This document shows positions 20,430 to 30,061 of a stretch of 64,000 nucleotides of DNA, piece after piece (the first letter of the stretch is position 1; the number at the start of each line of letters is the position of its first letter). The translations under genes were made by a program, and so were the position numbers. The stretch comes from Caecitellus pseudoparvulus (taxonomy: Eukaryota; Bigyra: Bicosoecida): the NCBI GenBank assembly GCA_965644315.1, contig CBFFRQ010000095.1:62001-126000 (forward strand), read 5' to 3'. Under the pieces are notes generated by a model. The model was not told the origin of the DNA, did no database searches, and saw only the letters and a program-made list of their open reading frames with translations.

Positions 20430-22833
20430 TCACAGCTCCAGGTCGTCATACGACCGGGCGACAGCTTGACTGCCCCGCCTCAGCTCCAATGGAGAGTTAG
20501 AGCGGTGCTTGGGTGAGCTGGATCCGCCCCATGGCCGGGCATCGCCCGGGTCGGCCGCCCGGCCCTTCCCTGCACGATGGCTTCGGAGCGCCTCAGCGGC
20601 CTCAGCTCGGTCAGCTTCCGCGAAAGGGCGACAGGTGAGCAAAAACCGCGGCAGCATGTGCTCTTTCACCACAGCATTGCAGACTTCTGCGGGAACTGGC
20701 GCCAGCAGCGCCGAGAGCGGGCGCGCCTGCCCCTCCGACCCTGCGCCGACACGAGCCGTCAGCTCTCCGTGCCGTGCGCTGCCGCCACTGGCAGCAGACG
20801 CCTCCACAAGAGACAGCCGGCGAGGGGCCACCGCGTCACTCGCCGCGTCAATGGCCACCTGATTAACTGGACATGTCATGAAGTCCCGTGCTGCGGCTGC
20901 AAATCGCCGGCTGTGCAGGGAAGGGGTTGCAAACGTGTGGCGTGGCGTGTCGGACGGCAGCTTCCTTGACGTTGCTCAGAAGCTTCGCGCGGCAGCGGAG
21001 CTCACGCAAGCACGAGCGCCACCACTCACCTTGCCACGGACAGCTCGTAGGCTGCCTGGCGGAATTCAAAACCAGCTGCACAAAACGCACCACTGTCTGC
21101 GAGGCTTGCACTGGCGTCCACGCGCTCCGAGCGGGCTTGTGCACTCGCCAGCCAGCTCTGCAAGGCGGCCATGGAGGCGCCTGAGTCCCTGCTCGATCCA
21201 GACTTGCGCCTGCGTCGACTGTGCCGAGCGCTTGGCACGTCCCTCGTTGCCAAGGGAGGTGTGCGCGACCTGGGCTGGGCGGTGCTGGTGTCATTGGCGT
21301 GTTGCCGCGAAGCGGACGAATCGCCAGCTCGAAGTTGACCTGAACCTGCAGACCTGACCAGCCCTTGCACAGACATTGAGTCTTGCCCAGCCCTGGGTTG
21401 GTCGCTGGATGCTCCCTCCCTGCCCCCCGCTTCAAAGGCTGACAGGTGCACGTGCAGCAAGCTGAGCAGTTGCTGCCGCCGAGCTGCATCAGCCTCGTCC
21501 GCACCCCGCCCCACCACGGCTGAGACACCAGCCACCACCGTGGCTGCGCTGTGCAGGCCTGCAGCATGTCCGTCCAGCAATGCTTTCGCTGCAGCCAGCC
21601 GCGTGGCTGGCAGCACACCCTCTGCCTTTGCTAACCAGCGATCTCTCGAGTCACGACTTGCTGGACTACCGCTGCTGAACAGCGCAGGCGAAGGGCGGGG
21701 CTCCACCTGAGCTCGTGGGCGAGCAGGAGAGGGGGGACTCTGTGTCCGAATGGGGCGTTCTGGCTCTCTGGACTGCTCCACATCTGGCGCAGGTCGCCAG
21801 GACTGGGCCTGGGCCAGCTGCAGCTGCGAATCGGCAGCTGCTGCCAAGCCCCGTGCAAACGAACGAATACTCTCGTGATCGGGACCAGACTGCGCTGCAG
21901 CTGCCAAGACACGAGTGTCTGGCCCTCGACCATGTGCCTGCTTCGCCAGGGCGGGGTCGAACGGCGGCAAGGGGGGGTGTTTCGCTGCCAACTCACGAGC
22001 AGCTGCGTCGGCGGGCTGGCCAGGCGCACATCGCGGTGAGAAGCTGACGCTCTCAGCTGCCATGCGAGCCACACGGGCAAACTCAGGGTGCGTGGGCTCA
22101 GCATACTGGGAGGAAGGGCCAAAGGTGCTGTCTTCAGCGGTGCCCAGCACTGCGCCGTGGTCTGGTTGCTGAAAGGAGAGCACACGAGCCACGCCGCTGT
22201 CCAGCACTGGGCCAGGCCGGGCAGGGGACGCCCCAGGTGCAACCAGAGAAGGTGCAGGGGACGCGAAAGGTAAAGTACCTGACTGAGTAAGGTGGTCCAC
22301 ATCCCATGTCCTGCCACCGTGAGCCATGCTCGCCGTGTGCGGCGACGAGCCAGACGGCGTGGTCGCATGCGACACCTGCGGGCTGCACAAATGCTCGTGC
22401 AGGTGGCTTGGGACGAAGCGAGCGAAGGAGTGCAACAGACGAGGGTGATGGTGCAGTATGGAAGCAGCTTGGCGCAGCAGGTGAGGCGTGCTCCGCTCCA
22501 AGTTGGGGCTGGGCGGGGAGGAAAGACGTGAGTGAGGCGCAGCAGCATCGCTGGCGAAAGCCTGCACACGACGGCGCGCCAGCTCACCCTGCCTGCGTCT
22601 CAGAGCGGTTGAAATGCCCCATCAGCCGCACAAGATAGTCATACTGTCCTGGCTTGTCCTTGAACTCCGCTTTCAGCTGTTCGCGCGTGGGGGGCCGGGT
22701 GCACGTCTCCGCCGCTTGCAGATGCGGTAATTGCACCCACCTCCTGCAGAAACCCGCTGGCTGTGGCCAGAGACTCTTGCGTTGAGAACAACAAGTCTGG
22801 CCCCACCTGCTTGTCTGGATCGCTCCACTGCAT
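20430..22833 (-). CDS. Single PAH-domain (Sin3-like) protein
   Basis: Four minus-strand exons (22741-22833, 22588-22676, 21030-22508, 20430-20910) encode 713 aa with consistent phases. Splicing out a 64-nt intron (GTGGGT to CAG) and a 79-nt intron (GTGAGC to CAG) rebuilds a paired amphipathic helix domain at about residues 20-85. It joins ATASGFLQE to LKAEFKDKPGQYDYLVRLMG, then LERSTPHLLRQAASILHHHP and LLHSFARFVPSHL. This follows the Sin3 PAH order: helix, KFxDKPxxYDxFLxxM, and a helix before HPxLLxxFxxFLP. PAH domains bind short amphipathic helices of transcription factors. Unlike Sin3 there is only one PAH and no recognisable HDAC-interaction region; the remaining 600 residues are Ser/Pro/Ala-rich. 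A nuclear corepressor adaptor role is inferred. Confidence 0.7.
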
Positions 22834-23305
22834 AGTGCGCCCTTGGAGTCGCTGGGAGACTGCACGCCTGCCGCACCTCGGGAGGCGCAGCAGCAGCAGC
22901 TTCGCTGGAGCGTTGCAGGTCAAGGATGGGACACTTTGGACGACCGCACAGACGGGAAGGTGCTTGATCGTGCAAGCAGAGAGATGGGATGCATGGATTT
23001 AGGGCCACGCCTGTGTTTGTCTGCAAGCCAGTGGCTGCTTGGCTGTAGGGCTGGCTGCACAGTGCAGCTCTTTCCCGCCACTCAAACAAACTTCACCACA
23101 AAACAAACCAACACACGTCAACTCTAAATGCTCCATATCTGCTCCAACACCACTCTCAGTGCCAAATACTTCCCCGTGTCCCAGCGACGCTGCCCACCAC
23201 CTGTGCGGCATTCAGTTTCCGCACCCGCTGCTCCAGCTGATTCAGCTGAAGCAGCCTGCACGCACCCTCTGAGTGAGAAGCAAACAACTTCCCACATAGT
23301 GCGAC
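22834..23305. promoter_or_regulatory. Divergent intergenic region, PAH gene / SulP gene
   Basis: This 472-nt interval separates two divergent start codons and must hold both promoters. An AT-richer stretch lies at about 23085-23175. No specific motif is recognised. Confidence 0.4.
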
Positions 23306-25902
23306 ATGGATGAAGAACAAGGCCAAGTCGCACCGCCCCCCGCCCCTGAGGGCGCTGCCAAGGGTGAGCGCGACGGCGCAGCTGCTTGATCAGCTGATTC
23401 CTGCCTGCGCCACCCTCAAACGGGCGCACACCCGCATACCGCAGACCACGAGCCTGCAGGGCCCGACGATGCCAAGGATGCGCAACAACCTGGTGCTGTG
23501 GAGCACTCCCACTCGATGGAGCTGCTGTCAGGCCACGACGTGGCAACAAACCCAGAAAAAGCAGCGGTCCAAGGTGGCAGCAGCACCACCTGGTGGTCAA
23601 CCGCCTTGCACCACGTGCATGTGCCGCGCCTGACCATCATCGACGTCATCAGGGGGTATGCCTCCGAAGGCAAAGTCTTTGACAAGGCTGTAGGGGACTT
23701 GTCAGCAGGGGTGGTTGTCGCAGGTGCGTGTGGCGCCTGCCTGCCTGATATGCCGATGGCCGCTGCAGCTGACAACCGCTCAGCGCCTTGCTGGCCGCTG
23801 CTTCGGCACCGGCCGCGGTACCCTGCACCACTTCCACTGCCCTTCTCCCTTGCACAGTCATGCTGATCCCGCAAGGCCTTGCATACGCCTCGCTGGCTTC
23901 CCTGCCGCCCCAGTACGGCATTTACGCAGCCATGATGTCGGTGTTCATCTACCCATTCTTCGGCACCAGTCCGCAGCTGGCAGTCGGGCCGGTGGCGCTC
24001 ATGTCCCTGCTGACGACAGGCCTCATCAACGAAATGGACCTGGGCGATGCCCCTGACGACCGCCGCATCCTGCTAGCCCTCCGCCTGGCCTTCGTCGTGG
24101 GTGTCATCCAAACTGCCATGGGCATCTTCAACGCAGGCTCCCTCGTATCCTTCCTCTCACACCCCATGCTGTCCGGCTTCACGGCAGCAGCCGCCATCAT
24201 CATCGGCAGCTCCCAGCTGGGCAAGCTGCTGGGGCTGAAGCTGGTGCGTTCCTCCCACGTGTACGAAGTGTGGATCGACGCCGTGGAGAAGCTGGGCGAC
24301 ACGCACCTGCTGACGCTGGGCCTGGCCGCCGCGAATCTCGCAATGTTCTGGGGCCTGAAGTGGGGCCGAAAGTTCCTGCTCAGCGTGGAGAAGCGTAGAG
24401 CCAGCAGCGGGCGGGAAGAGGACGTGGCGGTGGCGGAGCGCAACAGCCGCATCCTCAAGGCCGTCCCCAACGCACTCATCGTCGTCATCGTGAACATCAT
24501 CATCGTGACGGCTGCAGACTTGGAGAGCGAGGGCGTCGCCATCGTCGGCAAGCTGTCCAACGGCCTGCCCTCCCCTGTGAACATTTTCGCGTCAGGGTTC
24601 GGGGATGACTTCAACGCCCTGCTGCCCACCGCCTTCCTCATGGCCCTCGTCGGGTTCATGGAGAGCATCAGCGTGGCCAAGGCCATGGCACTCAAGTACG
24701 GCAACAAGCTGGACTCCAACCAGGAGCTGCTGGGCCTGGGCCTGGCCAACGTCATCGGCGCGCCGTTCAACACCTTCCCCGTCACGGGCGGCTTCTCCCG
24801 CACGACAGTGAACGCCGACGCGGGGGCCGCCACGACACTGGCGGGCCTCATCACTGGCATCATCCTCCTCGTCACTGTCCTGGTGTTGCTGCCCCTGTTC
24901 AAGAACTTGCCAGCCGTGACGCTGGGCGCACTCATCGTCTTTGCAGTGTCCAAGCTGCTGGACCACACCGTGCCGCTGCTGCTGTGGCAGCTGGACAAGG
25001 GGGACTTTGCCGTCTACGTCGTGGCATTCCTGGCCACACTGGGCCTTGGCATTGAGGAGGGCATCATGGTTGGCGCGGGGGTGTCCCTCGCGAAGGTCGT
25101 CTGGTTCGCCTCCCGGCCGCACGCGGCAGTGCTGGGGCAAGTGCTCTCCCCCATCACGCACAAGCCCACGGACATGTTCCGGAAGCTGGAGAACTACCCT
25201 GACCTGACTCAAGAAGTCCCTGGCCTGCGCATCTTGCGCTTTGACGGTGCCCTCATGTTCGCCAACGCGGAATACTTCGAGGAGCTCGTGCTGGGCCTGG
25301 CCAAGCCAAACACCGACCCAGCCGACTTGACTGCGCCCACGCCCACGGAGCCACAGGCCATCGTCGTGGACATGGGCAGTGTGGCGTCCTTGGACTCCAC
25401 GGCGCTGCACATTGTGGAGCACTTGCCAGTGGAGCTGCGCACGCAGAGTGAGCGGTGGCGAGCCACACGGCTGGCCGCTGCCAAGAACGCTCTTGCTGAC
25501 GGCAGCCACGACGAGGCAGCTGCTCAGCGCGAGGTGGACGCTATGCAGGCGCAGCTGGAAGGCATGAAGAGCGGCACAGTCACAGCGCCTCGCCTCTTCC
25601 TCGTCTCTGTGCGGGGTCCTGTGCGTGCGACGCTGCACACGTCACACCACGTCGCGGAGGCTGAGAAGGCCGCCGCCGCAGCGTACACTGGGGGTTGCTG
25701 GCACTGTGAGGTGACTGTGCAGCCACGGGAGGTGCCAGCCACATCTCGAGCACACGACCCCACCACTCTGCCCATGGACCTGGCTCAAGCCTTGGAACAC
25801 ATCCAGCACGCTCTGGACAGCGACGCTGCGAAGCAGGTGGAGGCCAGCGCAGTGGCGCCCAGCGACCCTGCAGCTGGAGAAGCGACCGAACCCGAAGTCT
25901 AA
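23306..25902 (+). CDS. SulP/SLC26-family anion transporter with STAS domain
   Basis: Three exons (23306-23363, 23445-23723, 23858-25902) encode 793 aa with matching phases. After an acidic N-terminus, the sequence DLSAGVVVA joins VMLIPQGLAYASLASLPPQY, followed by FGTSPQLAVGPVALMSLL. This is the SulP signature region of sulfate/anion transporters and SLC26 exchangers. Roughly 12-14 hydrophobic segments follow, including GGFSRTTVNADAGAATTLAG, another conserved SulP element. The C-terminal STAS domain begins near residue 560 (PGLRILRFDGALMFANAEYF) and contains IVVDMGSVASLDSTALHIVE, the phosphate/nucleotide-loop segment. An insertion of about 50 residues, rich in Ala, Arg and Glu, interrupts the STAS domain near residues 641-694. 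It is probably a plasma- or endomembrane sulfate/anion carrier; the exact substrate cannot be read from sequence. Confidence 0.93.
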
Positions 25903-25933
25903 ACACTTTCACCTGTACTGGTGCCCGGTGAAT

Positions 25934-26932
25934 TCATGCACGTTTTGGGCGGGCGGCGCGCGCGATGGCATGGAAGTCGATTGTGTACGTTGCCCACATG
26001 GCCACCACCGTGCCCACTGCCACCCACTGGATCAGGCCGCCTAAATTCACACGGTCCTGCCCAGGAGTCTCTGTGCAGGTGAGCAGCAGCACACAGTGCG
26101 CAGGTGGGAGGCTGGGGCATTCACTTGGCGGAGCCACGCACCTGCTCCAGAGCCAGGGTGCAGCAGCGCCCACAGCACCATCGGGGCGGCACTGGCACAG
26201 AGAAAGACGGCTTTGGGCAACGTATGCCATGCACCAGCCAAGGGGAGCGTTCCACCCGGTGCTCTGCGAGGGGAAACTTGGAGGCGCAGGGTGTGAGCCG
26301 TGTGGCGAGTGGATGCCACTGCTGCAGCCGTACCTGTACACGTGGAGGATGAAACCGCCGTGAACAAAGGACAGGACGAAGAAGGATATGGCGCCCACCT
26401 GATGCACGATGGTCTGCACTTGCAGTGCCGGCGGGGCCGGGGCCTGCTCTGCCCCACCCATCCTGTTCAGGTGCTGAAGCAGATCCAGCTGCAGCGGACA
26501 CACTGCCTGTACCCACAGCCCGGTGAAGGCCAGGAAGGCACAGACGAAGGCGGCGTGCACGCTGCAGCGCACAGCGTTCGGGGCGCGATGCAAGACAAAG
26601 TCGTACATGGGGATGGCCATGCCGGCAAAGGCCAGGGCCACGGCAGAGAAGGCTGCCTTGTACAGCAGCAGCGTGTCGCTGGTGGCCACGGCAGTGAAGG
26701 AAATGGGGGGCGTATCCAGCCACGACGGCATGTTTCCCGATGCGTCAGCCATGCGGTTAATGAGGACGATCATGCACCCTGCAAACACTGACGTGATGAG
26801 CGGCCCCCACCTCCACAGTCCTGCGGAGAGCGCAGGCGGCGTCGCGGAAATTGCTTCCTACACCCAGCGCTCGCCACCGCACTCACCCAGGCAGTGAGCC
26901 TGAACCCAGCTGAAGGGGCGCATCACAAGCAT
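25934..26932 (-). CDS. FRAG1/DRAM/Sfk1-family six-helix membrane protein
   Basis: Four minus-strand exons (26887-26932, 26334-26820, 26142-26263, 25934-26070) encode 263 aa. Phases 1, 2 and 1 agree throughout. Six hydrophobic segments are seen: GPLITSVFAGCMIVLINRM, LLLYKAAFSAVALAFAGMAI, an AFVCAFLAFTGLWVQ helix, VGAISFFVLSFVHGGFILHV, KAVFLCASAAPMVLWALL and VAVGTVVAMWATYTIDF. A WLDTPPISF motif lies between segments 1 and 2. Length, helix number and the P-x-IS motif in the first loop match the FRAG1/DRAM/Sfk1 family, whose members act in GPI-anchor remodelling (PGAP2), autophagy (DRAM) or plasma-membrane lipid regulation (Sfk1). Which of these applies is not clear. The exon 2 acceptor at 26821 is preferred because it restores a full first helix. 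Confidence 0.66.
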
Positions 26933-27197
26933 GCACTTTAACTGATCCCTCTGCAGTCTTGGACTCAGCCCTCAAACGCTGCAGTGGTGGCCCCAGTTGG
27001 TGAACGCTGCTCAAGTTTGAGCGCCAGCCTTGCAGAGCCACGTGTGCTGCAAAACCAGGGCTGGCATGAACTTCACCACTCGGCTGCGAGGCCACACACT
27101 GGATTGTGGTGGTTGAGCTGCGGGTTCTTGCCCTTGGTTCGCTTTGTGCCCTGGCCAGGCGTAGGCGCCTGTTGTGCAGTGCACTCGCGCAACCACC
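26933..27197. promoter_or_regulatory. Short divergent promoter region
   Basis: Only 265 nt lie between the start codons of the FRAG1/DRAM-type gene and the O-mannosyltransferase gene, so both promoters and 5' UTRs are packed here. The downstream ATG has a good Kozak-like context (CCACCATGG). No core promoter motif is recognised. Confidence 0.4.
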
Positions 27198-29305
27198 ATG
27201 GCCAGCGACGGAGAGGCTGACAGCAGCACTCTGCGGCAGCGACGGGGCCACAAAGCAGGTACAGATGAGCCTGCCGTGGCTGCAGACCACACCAGCTCCC
27301 CGCCTGAGCGCAAAGTGCCGCAGGGCGCGGCGCAGCAGCTGTCAGGCGTCGTGGCAGCGCTGGACGAAATTCCCGAGTGGCCATGGGTGCCTGCCATTCT
27401 CACGGCACTGGCCTTTGCGACGCGGTTTTGGAGGCTGGACGAGCCACCTGCTGTGGTGTTCGATGAGCACCACTTTGGCAGGTTCACGAACCAGTACTGG
27501 AAGGGCGAGTACTTCTTCGACATCCACCCTCCTCTCGGTACGTGCGGAAGCGTGCTGCGCTTGCTGCGTTGCCCACTCCCCCCTGCGTGCCTGGAACACG
27601 TGCTGGCACTGTCAGAGGCCACACGTGTTGCCTGTCCTGCGGCAGCTGCGCCTTGTGTGCCTTGTGCCTGCCGCGCTGAGCTGCAGGCTGCAGTTGCACC
27701 TCACCCGTCGCGGAAATTGCACCGCTCTTCACAGGCAAGTGGGGTTTCCTGTTGACAGCGTGGGTGGCAGGGTACGACGCGGACGTGTGTGATTACACCA
27801 ACCTAGGCGATGAGTACGACCCCCGCTGCAACTTCCTGCCGCTGCGAGTGACTGCGGCGGCCTTTGGAGTCGCCACGGTGCCGCTGCTGTACTGGGCAGT
27901 GCGCCTGATGGGGCTGGGCAGATGGGGCGCCATTCTCACCAGCATCCTCTTCACCTTCGACATGCTGAACTTGATCGAGAGCCGCCTCATCCTGACGGAC
28001 TCCCAGCTCATGTTCTGGATCGTCGTCTGCCTGCTGACAGGCATGCGGTACTTCCAAGCCAAGCAAGAGCACGCCGCCGCTGAAGGTGTGGTGTTGGAGC
28101 TACAGGAGCGAGGGGTGTCCCGCCCTGCGGCCCTGGCAGCCCTGCAGAACGCAGAAGTGGTGCCAGGCGCCATCGGCCACCTCGTGGACGGCGTGTCGCC
28201 GGCAGACACTGCCGAGGGCTGTGAGGACGAGGACCTTGTGGGCCCGGCAGTGGCAGTGCAGGGCGCATATGCGCGACGGCACCTGCTGCAGGTGCACGAG
28301 GCGGAGGCTGGGGAGGGCGCCCAGGCCGTGCGCATCAAGGTGGCACCCTGGGCGGCGACGGGGGCAGCCCCGCGCCTGCTGTCGCGGCGAGACAACCTCC
28401 TGTGGGCGGTGGTGCTGGGCCTGGCGTGTGGAGCCTCTGTCAGCGTCAAGTGGACTGGGCTGGGCACGCCGGGCCTCATTGCGCTGGAGACGTGGCTGGC
28501 CATCTTCGTGCTGCGCGACCCAGTGCACTTTTTTGACATGCTGGTGATGCTGGCGTCCGCCTTCCTGTTCTACCTCAGCAACTACTACATCCACTTCGCA
28601 CTGCTGCCCAACACGGGGGATGGTGACGCCTTCATGCCCATTGAGTTCCAGCGCACACTGGTCGGCAACGAGCACTACGACCCACAGGCGCCCCACCCCG
28701 GCTTCCTCCGCACCTTCTTCACGCTGGCCTGGGAGATGCTGTCAGGCAACGCCCGCATCGACCAACGGCACAATTGGGAGAGCACGTGGGACCAGTGGAT
28801 CCTGAACAAGCGCGGTGTGCTGTACCACAGCAACACCACTGAACCCGTCCGGGGTCGCACAGAGTCCGTGTACCTCATCGGCAACCCCGCCGTCATCTGG
28901 CTCGTCGCAGTTGTGGTGGCCCTGGCTCTGCTGTATGTCTTCTTCCACTACCGCTGCCGGGCTGTGCGCATGGTAGCCAACAGCCACGTGTTCCGGAACA
29001 ACCGTAGCACCCTGGCCCTCGTCGCGTACTGCCTCGTGGGGTACTTCTGCAACCTCCTGCCCTACCTGGGCGTGGAGCGCTCCTGCTTCGCGTACCACTA
29101 CATGCCGGCACTGCTGTACGGCGAGATCCTGGCCGGCGTGCTGCTGGAGCGTTTCTTCGGCAAGGCGAAGGGTGCCGCTGCGGCGGTGCAGTACATCAGC
29201 CTGGGTGTCATGGCAGTGTTCGTCTTCTACATGCCGTGGATATACTCCCTGCCCCTCACGCCCGAGGGGCATGAACAGCGCAGGTGGCTGAAGACGTGGA
29301 ACTGA
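27198..29305 (+). CDS. Protein O-mannosyltransferase (PMT, GT39) without MIR domains
   Basis: Two exons (27198-27537 and 27735-29305) encode 636 aa. Near residue 85 the motif VVFDEHHFGRFTNQYWKGEY ends in FFDIHPPLG, spliced to KWGFLLTAWVAGYDA. This is the PMT hallmark: the catalytic DE pair (Asp89-Glu90) in the first luminal loop and the HPPLGK motif. Further PMT features are ILTDSQLMFWI, a VSVKWTGL segment, HNWESTWDQWILNKRGVLY and YLGVERSCFAYHYMPALLYG. Enzymes of this family transfer mannose from dolichol-phosphate-mannose to Ser/Thr in the ER lumen. Fungal and animal PMTs carry three MIR repeats in a large luminal loop; here that loop is only about 90 residues. An extra segment of about 118 residues (218-335), Ala/Val/Glu-rich, sits in a predicted cytosolic loop. 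PMT identity is strong. Confidence 0.9.
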
Positions 29306-29351
29306 ATGCAGTGCATTGACACAGCCCCCAGTCTGCGCGTGCCCCCATCAC

Positions 29352-29927
29352 TCAGCCGGTCATGCTGCCCTCGGCCTTGCCTGTGCCAGGTGGCCACGTC
29401 AGCTGCTGCCCGCCCAGAATGTGGATGTGCAGGTGCGCCACAGACTGGCAACCCTGCTCGCCGTCGTTGATGACGAGGCGATAGCCGGAGTCCAGACCCT
29501 CAGCCTTGGCGATGGCGGCTGCTGTCACCATCAGGTGCCCCAGCACTTCCTTGTGCTTGTCCTCTGCTGCGCTGATGCCAGTGAGCCCGTCGCGCTGCTT
29601 GGGGATGAGCAGGATGTGCGTCTTGGCAGCGGGCGCGATGTCCCGGAACGCGTAGCAGACATCGTCGTCGTACACCTTCGTGGAGGGAATGTCCCCTGCC
29701 AGGATCTTCTGGAAGATGGTGGCGGGCTTGCCGTCTTCGGCAAGTTCCGCAGGCGTCCCGCTGGCCATCGTGCGAGGGTGAAGAGCAAAGGCCTGGGGGC
29801 CGAGCGAAAGTACCTCTCGGCGTAGACAATGCCTGCCCTGTGATGGTGCGGCAACACGTCGTGTCAGGGAGCCTGCTTTGCTTCGCAGCGTTGCGCAGGC
29901 TGAGCGAGCCACGGCCCAACACGCCAT
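29352..29927 (-). CDS. HIT-family (HINT-like) nucleotide hydrolase, probably mitochondrial
   Basis: One minus-strand exon encodes 191 aa. The C-terminal half is a complete histidine-triad protein of the HINT branch: ATIFQKILAGDIPSTKVYDD, then DIAPAAKTHILLIPK and the triad HLHIHILGG followed by the HINT-typical tail QLTWPPG. HINT proteins hydrolyse purine nucleoside phosphoramidates. The first 55 residues (starting MACWAVARSACATLRSKAG) have many Arg, Ser and Ala and almost no acidic residues, as expected for a mitochondrial presequence. An internal ATG at 29768 would give a shorter cytosolic form beginning MASGTPAEL. The stop is 46 nt from the stop of the convergent PMT gene. Confidence 0.88.
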   Translation of the reverse strand: MACWAVARSACATLRSKAGSLTRRVAAPSQGRHCLRREVLSLGPQAFALHPRTMASGTPAELAEDGKPATIFQKILAGDIPSTKVYDDDVCYAFRDIAPAAKTHILLIPKQRDGLTGISAAEDKHKEVLGHLMVTAAAIAKAEGLDSGYRLVINDGEQGCQSVAHLHIHILGGQQLTWPPGTGKAEGSMTG

Positions 29928-30061
29928 GGGCACACTCACGCAAACTCAGGCGGGTGCGGCTGCACAGTACCGGAATGGGGAGAGTGCAAAAGAGATATTG
30001 CAAGGTACAGTGGCTCACGTGTAGTTTTACATATTGCCCATGCACGTGCATTGCTGCCTGC

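Noticed and set aside
22584-22923. Apparent frameshift within the PAH domain
   Set aside because: A 64-nt intron with GTGGGT donor and CAG acceptor joins the two frames in phase 0 and restores the PAH pattern, so no frameshift is needed.
26778-26820. Alternative acceptor at 26780 for exon 2 of the FRAG1/DRAM-type gene
   Set aside because: It also keeps phase but removes half of the first membrane helix; the acceptor next to 26821 gives a complete helix.
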